The notes under the pieces are model-generated. The model made no database searches. It was not told where the DNA came from and saw only the letters and a list, made by a program, of their open reading frames with translations. DNA of 64,000 bases from Pelodera strongyloides (Eukaryota > Nematoda > Chromadorea > Rhabditida > Rhabditidae). Positions 10,901 to 23,184 of the stretch are shown here, one piece after another (the stretch's first letter is position 1; every line of letters begins with the position of its first letter). The position numbers and the translations under genes were made by a program. Location: assembly GCA_036852015.1 (NCBI GenBank), contig JAANDG010000173.1, positions 1 to 64,000 on the forward strand, read 5' to 3'.

Positions 10901-13900
10901 TCAGAATTCAGGACTGGTTGGGTTGGCAGCTGAGGACATCTGTTGTAGAATATCCTCCAGTGGAAGCTGGTCAATATTGAAGATCAGTTCCGAAAACCTG
11001 GGAGCTCCGGCAGCCTCCTGCATGGTGAGACGATCAACGTTTCTCATCGCTTCAGGAACGAAATACTTTTCACGAATCTGAAATTATACATTACCTACAT
11101 ATATTCACGAGCGTGTTAACCACTTAAAGTTTAGCGTCAGACGACGGCACAATAAAGAGCCTCTAAACCTGAATTTGTATGTTTCTGCAAAACTAGCAAT
11201 TATTCAAAGTTTGCTGACAACAAAATTCACGAAATAAGGGTCCAGCTAAAAAGTTCCAAAATCCCAAAAAACCGGATTCATCAGGTAACATACCTGAGCG
11301 CAAGCTCACACATGCTCTACTTTCATTACAGTTAAATACTCACTTCTTTCCATTTCTTTACAGTTTTGCAATGCGGATAGTTGTTCTCCACCCATACCAA
11401 TTTGAGAGCTAAAATGGGAGATAACAATAAAACATATGTCATTGTTCACCCGTTCACCCAAGGCAAACCCATAAATTAGCAAATTAACTAGGAACTGAAA
11501 CTCTTCCGGTCATGGTGAACATACTGAAAGATCCCGTTCGGACGCGATGATAACATAGTAAATAATCACACGAAGCTATATATCTATCTCTAAATCTCGA
11601 GCATTCCCACAAATTTAAGAAATAAAAAAAAATCAAGAAAAACTGACCATTTGCGGATAAAACTGGCATATTTCCATTGGCAACTTTCACAACTCGGCCA
11701 ATACAACTTCCACATACAGAGTTTCCATCGTCTTGTGTACAGAATACCTACAATTACAAACAAATAAGAAATTAACAAAACAAAGTTCAGGGTGAAAAAA
11801 GTCTAAATTACAAACCTATCGACTACCGGATAAAAAAAAACCAAGCCGCCAAATGGGCTTAATAATAGAAACAGTACAGTACTAACTTTATTTGGATGCC
11901 ACCTATACCCTATACCATAGATAAAAAACACAAACATTTGCACAAAATGCACTATCTAGAAAATGTACTGAGATTGAAAATCAAGCACAGGTTCATATGT
12001 AAAAGATGAGGGATGGTACACGCTCACCATGAACAGATTGTTATATCTCGATCTCACCATCTCTGCCTGTGACACTTGAGTATAGCGGATTTTCGACCAG
12101 AACGTCGGATTACAGACGCAATACTGCGAGTCGTTATAGTGCTAGAATAAAACTCTTTAACTTCTCATCGTGTATGTCCGAGCGGGTTAATCGAAAATAT
12201 CAAGTAATATATGGACAAGATATTCATTTAACAAAGGACTAAACGAATAATTCTTGGAACTCTAAGGTACGTAACGTTTGTATAACACAAAGTACATTCC
12301 AATTCAATCTACAAAAGCAAACGCGACACAACTCACCCGAATATCGACTGATTTGCACAGTTCCGCCGAACATTTCCTGAAATATAAAGCGTACTAAACC
12401 CAGTTGGCAAACGCTAAAGCTAAAATACACAGCAATAGTACTGAAGATAGTGCACGAAAATCCAAAACAATATGGGGAGAAAATGCTAGTAAAACAGCTG
12501 AAATATAACAAAATAACTACTCTATCACGATGTAGAATCAAAAACAAAATACTACTCTATCACGATGTACCCAACATAAACTAACTTGCACTGAAGCGTG
12601 TACACAATTCCTTTGTCGCTTAGCTTCTTCTCATTGAAAACTCTGTCCGCGTCTTCCTTTTGAATTGCCTGCCACAACTCATGAATGGCTTCTTTTACCT
12701 GAAATCTCGGTGTTACGTCAAAACGGAGAAGTCGATTCTGAATTCTGATGCGTAAAAAGTTCTATAAGTCAATAATCCTCGTAGCCTCGCCAACAAACCT
12801 GGAGGTGATAAGTAAATGAAATGGGCATATTTTTCCTTTCTTCCTACCCATTTTCCCACTCACGCGTTCATTTCAGAAAATTCGGACGTGGCTAGTGAGC
12901 CCACCCTTTTGCTTATTATGCCGTGACTCTAGTGATAGATATCCGCAGTTCCAAAAAGAACAAAGACGCGACGTATTTCATCAAAATCCAAAATCCAGCA
13001 AAATAACCCGTACCTTTTCCCTGAGTGGGTAGAATCCCCTCTGAATATGTTCAAGAGCCTCATTCATCAGTTTTTCCTTATTAATGTTCGTCTCCTCTTG
13101 TTTGATCAAGGCCGCGTTTGCCGATAGAAGGATGCATCTTGAATTCTCCGCACGACCGCGTCCTACAAAACACGTTGGAATAAAATAAAAAGAGGGTTTT
13201 CTCGTCTTAAACCTATCAATCACCACAATATTTTATATTGTTTAGACAAGACCAATGAGAAAATTTACTATGGTGTGTATGACGAGAAATCTGACTTTGA
13301 TAATTTTCAACAACAACAACGGACTCACCTCTTCTCTGAACATGAGCAATCTCATTGGTGGCATAGTTGTACTTGATGACAAGATTGCATTTTGCAATGT
13401 CCAGACCTTCTTCCGCCACAGAAGTCGACACAATCACTCGGGTCTTACCACTTTCAAATCTACAAATGACAAACAAATTAAAAATTAAGGGCCAATGGCG
13501 AGCGCTTCGCCATTATACTAAGTACGCGACCTACCTGGCCCGTGACAACTTTGAAAACATCGGGCGAAAATCGAAAACAAAGACGATGCTTCAAGAACAG
13601 GGAAAAGAGAATACATTACTACCTGATCGCAAAACATGTACTAATACAATAAAAGCAAATACCTGCTTAATTTGTCAGCTTGTTTCTGCTTGGAACTCTT
13701 TCCATCACCTTCCGGAGAGGAGTTGATACCTCAAAATACACCGTAGTAAGTAACAACAAATACATTTCTCGCATATTAAAAGTTTAAAATGTTAACAGGA
13801 ACGTTTTCAACAATAGGAGACACAACCGTCTCTACCCGTAGAATGGAAGAGGAGCAATATGTCATGCCAAATTGAATTCAAATACTACAAGGGACTTTAT

Positions 13901-16900
13901 GGCAGCCCTGGCCCCTGAGCTAAATTTTGACTGTGATCGAAAAATTGGGGTATTCGACGAGCGGGTATTGGACATGGTCCTGGCACTATCAAAGACTGAC
14001 TTTCCCTGATCCGCTCGTATTAACCTACCGGTAATATACTCCGTCCTTATACCCTTCTGAAGAAGCTCGACATGCGAGTTCAATATTTCTGATAAAATCT
14101 TTGCGTAATTCCGCGTCCGGATAAAGACGATAGCCCGAAAGTCCTTATTCCTCACATGTTGCAGCACCAACTGACTGAAATATTCATAACTAGATAACAA
14201 TAATAAAAAAAACTTCAAGCATTAAGAAAAGGGCGGAATGACCTTATGTTCAATAAAAAAGTAAACATGTACTATCTCATCTTTGTCGTTTTCTATTTGT
14301 AACCACTTCCTTTGTCAGTATTTTCCCTTGCGAAGTGCATCCGTATGTCCAAGGAAAGTCTTAGGAATCAATTGAAAAGGTGTACTTTGTTTGACAACTA
14401 AACAATATTATTTAGAAAAAAAACGCTCCAGCTCCTTAAAAAAACCCACCTTACAACCTCAGAAACAATTGCCGACTGGTCTGTGACCAATAAACTCAAT
14501 CGTTGTTTGAAATCTAAAACTTAATTTGTTATCGGTCAAACACGACGTATGTTCCCTTTCCCTTACTGCCCGATGTTCAATTTCTTTCTCAAACACAATT
14601 AATCGACCAGGCTAATTAATCGGAAAAGTACTCGAAAACAGGCCCAAACGATGTAGTTTCCGACCATTCACTACTATAAATTGTAATATTGCGTCATTAT
14701 CAAGCAAAAAGCTACCATTCCATGATTGTACCCGCGATTCATCAATTACTCCAGACAAACGCAAATCGTCCATTGCATCGCACATCACCGAAAACGCTTT
14801 ACTTGTGGAAAAATGAAGTGCCATTTGAAGTGACGAATATAGGTGCTAAAACAATAGTAAATAATCACCTCATTAGCCAATACAAAATAATTCAATAAGA
14901 TAACCAAAAACAAAAAACCCATTCACAATAAAAAAAAGAGAACAACTGTATGTATGGCACTCAGTACCGGTACTAAATGCTCGGACGATATAGCAATACC
15001 AGAGATTAAAATCCAACAAGGTATGTTATTGATTGAAATCAATCGTTCACTAATTACTACTCATTGACCGAATCTTTTGGTCGTTGGTATATATCCGAAA
15101 GCACTGCATATTCTAATCACTCACTTTCAACAAATCGATCCTCGTGATGATTTTCGTCTTGGCAGTCGAATCGAGCTGTGTGTCTTCGGGGATCAATCGG
15201 TTACGCGAGTTGGCCAACCAATTTTCGTATCCTAAACAAGAGGAAGAAGTCCATCAGACAAGACCCTAGCTTTTAACTTCAAGTATTACGGAATATAGAT
15301 ATACAGACAAACTCAACGAGAGAGGAAAACAAAAACCTAAGCTAAAGTGAAAGAAGGTAAAAGCAAGGGAAACTTAAAGGACTCACCAAAAGACCACTTG
15401 TCAGAGGGCGGATCGGCGAAAGCTGTACATAATCCTGTAAACCTTGGTTCCATGCCGTCGTCCGATGGAGAAGCCGATCTTTCGGGACGGTGCCCGGTGA
15501 TCCTCGCTGAAATGAAAGGTCGACAAATAATGCGAATAAAAAAGGTAGAGTTAATATTAGAAGATCCATATATAACTGAATGTTGGTCTGGTGTCTGAAA
15601 TACACCTTGCACCGGAGCCATACAATGGAAAAATGACAAATCGACGCTGAGTCTAGTTTACCAAGCCAAAAACAAAGGCAATGAGGATAAACCCATAAAC
15701 AAAACTCACTGTATATTTGCATGATCTCCGCTTCAATTCGCGACATCATATCACCAACCACACGGATAAACTCCTCCCTTCGCTCATCCATGTCAGGACA
15801 GTGCTTCAGTTCTGCAAATAAGGCTGATGATGGATAAACGCTGGAATAAAGTTACGTAGGGATATCTTTACAATTTACAATGCGCGAACTAGAAATGACC
15901 TGTGTAGTTTAACTCAGTGGCCGAAAAGCACATTGCACCAATGATACGCTTCACCTAGTGAGCAGATACTAGGGTTACAATCAAACAAAGACCAACCATC
16001 GGGAGTAATCGCACTGAACTTTTCCAGGTCTGCTTTATTCGCTCGCACTGTACTTATTGAATGGCAATCCAGGTGAGCACACGTTTTGGTGATATGCCTG
16101 AAAATGGAAAACACTTTGAATTCGACCACAAAGATACAAAGATACAAACGGAACATTTGCAGTATAGTATATGACAAATGAATTATGAATACCACAGACT
16201 ATAGATGCTGAAAAATCTCTAACCTGGGCAGCCAACAAAGCGAAACGAAATAACAAAGAAATAATGTATTAGGAGTGATCAGGACTTCGTTTTTTACTGG
16301 TTGAAGAGGGGAGTGGCGGTCCGACATACCTTGAATCTGGCAACTCCAACCGAATGAATACATATGCAAGTGTCTCATTCCACTAACACGCCATACTGCT
16401 TTAAAAAATTCAAGACAGATATGAAAAAAGGACTTACTTGAGAGCTCCGAAATGGTCCTTGCCGTCACCAATACCCAATGAAGCAGTCAGGCCGACAATC
16501 TTAAGTTCAGATAGTTTTACAGTTCATATCATATATGCCTTATGCGTGTTGTAGTGATAAACACGATAGAACATCATAGCAATCATATATGTACCGGCAC
16601 GGCATTTTCGGTCGGTAAATTTACTGCTAGCTGAGCAACAAAAGGAAAGAAATATCTAACAAGCCAAAAACGGGACATGGGCTTAACCCCTAATCTCTAA
16701 GTCGTACGATTCCTGAAGATTAATTAAGCAAACATCTTACATTACATAAATATACAACAATAAACAACCCGTAAAAAAAGTGTTTCGCACCTGAGGAACT
16801 TTTTCACCGCTCCGCATATTGCCCGAGAACTTTATACGGTGATATTGTTTCATGATCACTAAAAATATAACGCTTGTAAATCAGACATCAGAATCCAATC

Positions 16901-19900
16901 CGAGGTACACACTATACACAAAAAAGAGATTTTTCTCACTAACAAACACCAAGGACAGAGGATAAACAAAAACATTAAATAATTGAGACTCACTATTATA
17001 TGGAGAATTCTTGCGGGTCGCATGCACTTCATCAAAAACGATCATTCCAAAACAGGTGAGCGAGAAGGGTGGGACTGGCCGTTCCATGTCTTCCGGGGGT
17101 TTCTCATTGATAAGGTTGCTGAATGAAGGGAGAACAATCATAGAAACAATAACAATCGGGCAAACTTGTCACAGCAATCGACCGCGAAACTATACAGTTA
17201 TCTTCCACTTCATCAAGTCAAGTCATACTATACAGGCATCACTTGATTGAAGGCATCCGTTGTGAATTGGGAAAAGGCAAATCATACAATTATGAAATAA
17301 GCACCAAGTCGCTGCCATACAAGGAAGGGAAAACACCTACACGATCATCTGTGGAGTAGTCACAATCACGTTGTTATCGTCAATCGCTGGCCGTAACGCG
17401 ACTGCATCTGCACCACAAGTTGCCAACACCTTAAAAAAATTCGTAATAGGTATGGTACATATCTAATCGTCGCGGTATGGGTATGGAGGTTTTCAAGTTC
17501 GTCAAGATATCAAACTCAAACCCTCCAATCACACATAGAGCACACAGCACTTTTTAATTTCTATGTAGTGTTCTTTAGTATATATGTTCTGTTACTTGCC
17601 CACCTTGAATCTGTGCTGGAGGTATTTACTCATTGTCTCAGCCTGTTGCTTCAAAATGAACGTGTTCGGGATCAGAAACAACACCTGAAATGATATAAAG
17701 GTAGAGTACCGGGTTACAACAACCGAATCTGCAGAAACGGTGCACCTGGGTCTAGTTCATTTCTGAAGCCGGTCATACTGGTCCTTAAACTTCCCGGGCA
17801 TACTGCATGCATAATACTAACCAATGTATGTTTCCTGCTCATTTTTTTGCATTTGTTTCTTCCACATCACTTTAGCGGTGATATGCTGTAACGAAACAAA
17901 GAAACTCATAAAATAAAATATTAGTGAAAACAAACCCGAAAAGGGTATAAGCCCACCTTGCCGTTACGGCCATTGCACATTTCGTTAATCAAATAATTTT
18001 TGATGATATGGGCAGCAACGGGCGTCTTTCCTGAACCGGTGGGCGCACAAATAACCTGAACTAAACAATGGGATGTTTCTACAAGCATGCCGCATCAGCT
18101 TCTCAAAGTGACATGCACTGTAATAAAATTCGTGCGTTCGCGTAGCAGCGCACACTTTCTCGGAATCTCGTAATATTACAAAAATGCTGAAAAAAGTTAA
18201 TTAAATTTTGAAAGTAAGGAAAAAGAAGGACATAGAGACTGACCGTGTTTTCGCCGCGAAGAGCAGCTTCGCACAATTCCTTCTGGTATTCCCTAAGCAC
18301 AATCGGTGACTCTAAAGATCAAACGTCTGACATCAGTCACAAATAAAGGGTAGGTTGACAAATCAACGTAGCTCAGCGAAACCAGGAAGATAATTGTTTT
18401 GGCTTGAACGACAATTGCTAAACAATGCAAAATAAAAACTGGTAGGAAAGACCTACCCAAATGAAGGTTCATTTCCAACGCGGTGAGAACTCCGTCTACT
18501 GGATTGCACATCGAGGTGTTGGAAGGTGTGTTGAGGTTTTCCCATCTGAAATAATCAGCTAGAAGGCTACTAAGTTACAGTATGACATACTGTAACTTCT
18601 AGACTTAGTAAGACTTCGTAGTTCCAAATAAACACAAATTGTGAGAGACACTATACTATGAGCCGCACATAACAACTACGATGTCTTATCTATAACCATT
18701 TATTACTCGTTGATGTTGACTGCATGAGCACAATGGGAATACAATTATGCACTACATTCTCCTCAAATCGCAAATCGCGTATTATACCGCTTACCGCTTA
18801 AACAGCGTTGGCGCTCGGTCGCCATAGCCGCATCCACGTACACTCATCATCTACGTACTCTTTTCTTAAACGCAGCTTACGGTGCATATATAAACTGAAC
18901 AGAAAAGCAACCGACTTCAGATCGACCGCGAATCGGCCCTCCGCAGTGAGAGGCGCAGACCACAATGCTCCAACATCTGTGTTGACATCGCACACATGCA
19001 CAAGGCCGAGAGGGCGAGAACGGTCAGCAGTAATTGCTCCTGGAAACAAAAGATACGGTGTTGCGTTGCACGAGTATGAGTCCACTCTTTACAAATTTTT
19101 GCAAACGATTGTGTGCTCAGTCTTGCAAGAAATACAATTTACAATATACAGTTTGTTATTAAGACAAACATATTCACTCGGTTTCCTGCCTGCGTGCCTT
19201 CCTGCGACCTGCGAGTTTCGGCCAGTGCGGCGCAGGTTAGAAGTAGGGTTTGAGCTTTGACCTGAGCTTATATTACTTAGGCTTTAGAGCCATTTTTTGA
19301 ACTAAATGAGGTCAACTTGTGCGAAACTCAAAGTTCCTATAAATTACATAAAATACTCACTATAAAAACGGAGAAAATCCGGGTAGAGTTTATCAACGAA
19401 AGCCTTGGCCTCATCTCCGCAGTTGTAGAGCCCGCTAAATGCACCAATGAATAAAAACGATATATTCGAAAGAGAAAGAAGAAAGAACACCGCAAACTAA
19501 GGTATCGTTTCGCTCGACGCTCGTCCCGACTGGTAATTCATAATAGGCTTCTTTTAAACTTTGAAATTAACGGTTACATGATCGCTTGGAAAGCACTGTG
19601 CAAAAAGAAAAAGAGTTAAAGCGAAATGCTAGCCTCTTTGGAAAATTTGCATATGATAAGCAAATCCTATGCATCCTATGCTAATTTTGTACACTTGCCG
19701 TGGCCGATCGTACAGAATTAGCGTAGGATACATATGATTTGCTTATCATATGCAAACTTTCCAAAGAGGCTAGCATTTCGCTTTAACATTAAGTGCAGTG
19801 AACTTAGTCAGTTCGAACACAGTCTCTATGAACAAGATCTTTGAGTACAACACTCTGAGGTCTGAGATAGACTTACCGAAGAATGTCGTACACAGCTCCA

Positions 19901-21250
19901 CTTCCAAATAACGGAACAGTACGTAGCAAGATACACTTACGCATATCGGCACCTAGTCCTGAAAAAAGAAACAGTTCAGTTTCAGAAAATTCAATTTCTC
20001 CGAAGGGAATATCTACCACAGATCAGCATTGAGGCACCGCACAGACTGACTGAAAAAAATCCTATTCGAATAACACGCAAGCAGACAGTTAAGGGGAATA
20101 ATACAACGAATCAAGGACCAAGACAAGTAAACCAACCTTTTAACGAGCTTTGCAGTTGCTCTACAACGGATGCGTACTGCGGAACAGTCTTCAAATGTGC
20201 CAAAACCACATCAACATCAGTATATGCCATGAACTCCTTCAGATGTTCGAGCACCCGAAAAAAGTAATAATTAACAAAATAAGATGGCATTAAACCTGAT
20301 CACATGATTGCTACTCGGTTACCTTTTTACCGCCACCTTTTAATCACACACCATATTTATTCAGAAAGATTCCGAAGTAAACGTATGGCCATACGAACAA
20401 TTAAAAAAAAGAATACCTGGAAAAAGTGACTCCTTTTATCCCTTTCTAGCAAGCCACCAAGCAACTGATGAAGATTGACATCAACTAAAAATATTCTTGA
20501 ATATTTTAGGGAACGTCTGACGTAAAATTATAAAATGGACGACTCATATGGCTCCAGTCAGTCACACAAAAGGAAGAAAATATATAAATACATGCATTAA
20601 GCAGGAGAAAGTCGGAAAAGAAAAAAGACATCAATAAACGAAAACATACCTTTGTTGAGATAGTTCAACAGTGTGATGTACAGGGAGGATCTCATTGAAG
20701 AATTCGTCAAACGGTTCCAAATTAAATCGCCGAATCGTTTCTCATTTTCGATTTCTTGCTCCTTCCTCCTATCTTCCTCGCTCTTCCTTTCTTCCTCATC
20801 CATGCTTTCTTCCTCATTCGTGTTTTCCTCCCTATTCTTACATTCTGCGATAAGTTGTTCAATCTCATGGAGGGCAAGTAACTCCTGTAAAATGAACAGG
20901 CATGTACAAATCGGTGAAAAACTCACTCTGCAACTTACGCAGGCACTTTGCAACTACGCGTTGCCGTTTACACTTTTAACCGATACAACTTTCAAGGGTA
21001 TTTACTCCTTTACCCCAACTCTCCAGAGGAGAGTTAGGAGTTGTGGGGTAAAAACACCCAACCTCTCCCTGTGATTGGAGGTGCCAAAGTCCTGTCCATT
21101 CAGTACGTAAACAAGAAGAGGAATAAAACCCCTCACCTCCAAATATCGAGCGTTTTCCATGGAGAAATACAGCGTACGCAATCGCAGGATAATTTCGTGC
21201 TTATATAGAGAAAGAAGCGCTGTTTCCTGTTTGGGGGACAGTACCACCAT
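10901..21250 (-). CDS. RIG-I-like / Dicer-related helicase (DRH family), ~1,089 aa
   Basis: 31 exons agree in phase, listed here in transcript order: 21250-21137, 20884-20650, 20484-20417, 20254-20137, 19958-19877, 19434-19361, 19039-18881, 18558-18457, 18311-18244, 18055-17957, 17684-17604, 17429-17341, 17118-16994, 16858-16791, 16499-16438, 16097-15997, 15811-15710, 15506-15387, 15231-15125, 14845-14716, 14513-14450, 14174-14029, 13729-13663, 13459-13329, 13162-13014, 12698-12586, 12376-12337, 12141-12028, 11747-11648, 11408-11344, 11077-10901. The N-terminal third has a Glu-rich charged stretch. Helicase motifs follow in order: APTGSGKT (~344), VTTPQ, DEVH (~459), TAS (~499), [11 protein letters not shown] (~805), QRRGRGR (~835). 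The C-terminal zinc domain has CKKC (~924) and CGSC (~988), as in RIG-I regulatory domains. The family binds double-stranded RNA in antiviral RNAi and endogenous siRNA pathways. The 159-nt exon 19039-18881 is phase-symmetric and may be skipped (1,036 aa). DEVH replaces the usual DECH. The start lies 2 nt after a TTTTCAG acceptor. Confidence 0.93.
17822..17885 (-). other. Possible cryptic exon between helicase motifs I and Ia
   Basis: A 64-nt open segment has an ACAG acceptor and a G|GTTAGT donor inside the intron after the Walker A exon. Including it would shift the frame before the exon at 17684, whereas skipping it gives the expected motif spacing. I therefore left it out of the coding model. 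It could be a chance match or a regulated poison exon. Confidence 0.3.
19514..19534 (+). repeat. Degenerate Helitron-like 3' end
   Basis: CCCGACTGG followed by TAATTCAT repeats the last bases of the clearer terminus at 37763-37790. The hairpin before it is poor. It lies in a helicase intron. Confidence 0.3.
19620..19782. mobile_element. Palindromic TTAA element, AGCGAAATGCTAGC family
   Basis: About 163 bp with long inverted arms starting AGCGAAATGCTAGCC and TTAA on both sides (19616-19619, 19783-19786). It lies in an intron of the helicase gene. A close second copy is at 40276-40436. Confidence 0.88.
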
Positions 21251-22248
21251 CCCTGAAAACAATTTGCAGTGAAATATAGTTCTTGAAATAAATACAACAA
21301 CAAATTCAAAAGATAAATCAAAATAATCAACGGCGAAAAATGCATGGAATTCGGAAATTTGTCAGTGCAAATAAATCGCACAGCTATAGCACCAGAAATG
21401 ACACTGTGCCAAGAGGAATGAACATGTGCTCTTTCTGTGCGCACAACTGTGGACCAAAAAAGTCTGCGAAATTGCGGTTATACTGTATCCCGTGAGCTCC
21501 GCGCAGGCATCAAACTCCCACAATATAGAGTTCGAATATGTCTTTTCTTATTCACGTACTGTAATACATAATTGATTATTATCTTGAACACATAGAAATG
21601 AAGAAATATTAACTTTGCTTGACAGTGAATAGTTTGCTGAATGTGGCTGACAAATCGAGTTGCTGTTCCTATAGTAATAAAGGGCCCATCCCACCTAATG
21701 AATGACACTTAATTTATGTCATTACCATGAACATCCAATCAGCACTCAAGCGTATGTAATTGTGGACGATCTATATATCATATTTCATATTAGATGATTG
21801 CTGTATGCGGTGGGCGTTGCATTATTGAATACGACAGAACTTCAACTTTATATTTCAATGCTCAAATCATCTATACTTCTAATTCATAATATGCCATACC
21901 ATTTGACTACATACATTCTGTTTTTCGAAACAATAGCATTCGACTTCAAAACTATAAAATATACGTGAATCACAATAAAAGCGCAGGGATATTTACAGAT
22001 ACGGAGTTACTGTATTTTCTGTATTTACTGAAGGTAGCAGGTAGCAGGGTTTAGTAGTGCTAATTCGACTGTCATTTGCGATTTGTGTGTTGATGGCTCA
22101 CATTTTGTCGTTTTGTTTTGATAATCAACACATCGTAATGCACAACCACGATGTTTCCTCGCTTTATATGGAGGAACGTTGTCTGGGAATTCAATTACAA
22201 CACAAAACAGATGTGATGTACGCTCCATGTGAAGGGATGATATCTATA

Positions 22249-22322
22249 TTTCAAAGATGTGTAGTAATCCCAATCAAGACAACATCTTGATTGGGATTAC
22301 AAGCTCTACACACTTTTGAAAC
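22249..22322. repeat. 74-nt hairpin with a near-perfect stem
   Basis: TAATCCCAATCAAG is followed after seven bases by its exact complement CTTGATTGGGATTA. Outer arms (TTTCAAAG.TGTGTAG) also pair with small mismatches. The overall size and seven-base loop resemble a precursor microRNA, but a tiny palindromic element is equally possible. Confidence 0.6.
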
Positions 22323-23095
22323 ATAAAACATCATGTCTATTTTCAGATCGGAAACGCGTGTTGCGGTACAGAAGATTGGAGGATGATGTCAACAAGGGAT
22401 AGATAGTTCCACAGACTCCTAAACGGACCCCTATATTCAATAAACATTTTTTTATAATAAATATACTTCACCAACCATACTCCTGTTAATAATCTCACAT
22501 GATTTACAATCACACGTTTGTTGATGTTATTCGATAAATAATAGCTCGACCCCCTCATTATGTCATCCCTTTACATTTCTGCAACCAACCGATGATCTAA
22601 AACCAAGAACAGTCTACACTACACTTTCGAGATCACTTTTATGAAAATCAATGCGTCTTTAATGAATAAATCAAAAGTGCGCTCAAGGTTGCTAGACTTT
22701 TGTATCGGCTCTCTGGTTGGCGGGAAAGAGTAATTAATCTCGTTGTTGGTTTCTTCTAGAATAACAGACCGAAGTGAAAGAGATCACTAAATAGGACAGA
22801 ATAGATCTCGCTGATAAAACGTCATAAGAATAATGAGGTCGAAATGCAAAGCACAGCCGACTTCCACCTCGAAGCTAATATGGTCATGCTCATGGTGAGT
22901 CAAATCAACAACCCTGGGAGGAAAACATTGCTCGTCCTGTGTGACTCAAAAATATTGGTGTAATCTAGTAACCTTTCATCTAGAAAAACAAATTTGTAAC
23001 TGCAAATAGTAAATATTCTCGTAATAAAGGCTCACTTAGGTAAGGTCACGTAGCTGGGCGCCTTGTTAGTTATTGGCCTATGTCTGTGTGTCCTT

Positions 23096-23184
23096 TATTA
23101 CTTTACTGTTCGTCTACCCGCATTTGTTTACTGTTATAGTATATTTCATAGTAACTATGAAATAGACGAACAGTAAAGTAATAA
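23096..23184. repeat. Inverted repeat with 20-base arms
   Basis: TATTACTTTACTGTTCGTCT on the left is mirrored by AGACGAACAGTAAAGTAATA on the right. About 48 bases lie between the arms, and part of these (TATTTCATAGTAACTATGAAAT) is itself palindromic. Confidence 0.75.

Noticed and set aside
14285..14350. Additional helicase exon after CCTAAG
   Set aside because: It would break the frame. Joining 14450 directly to 14174 keeps phase and gives the expected start of the second helicase domain.
18808..19260. 150-codon plus-strand open frame
   Set aside because: It overlaps the minus-strand helicase exon 19039-18881, which has paired splice sites and agreeing phase. The plus frame has no recognisable domain or splice context.
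22843..22893. Possible first exon with a GTGAGTC donor on the plus strand
   Set aside because: No downstream exon with matching phase could be found before the next gene.
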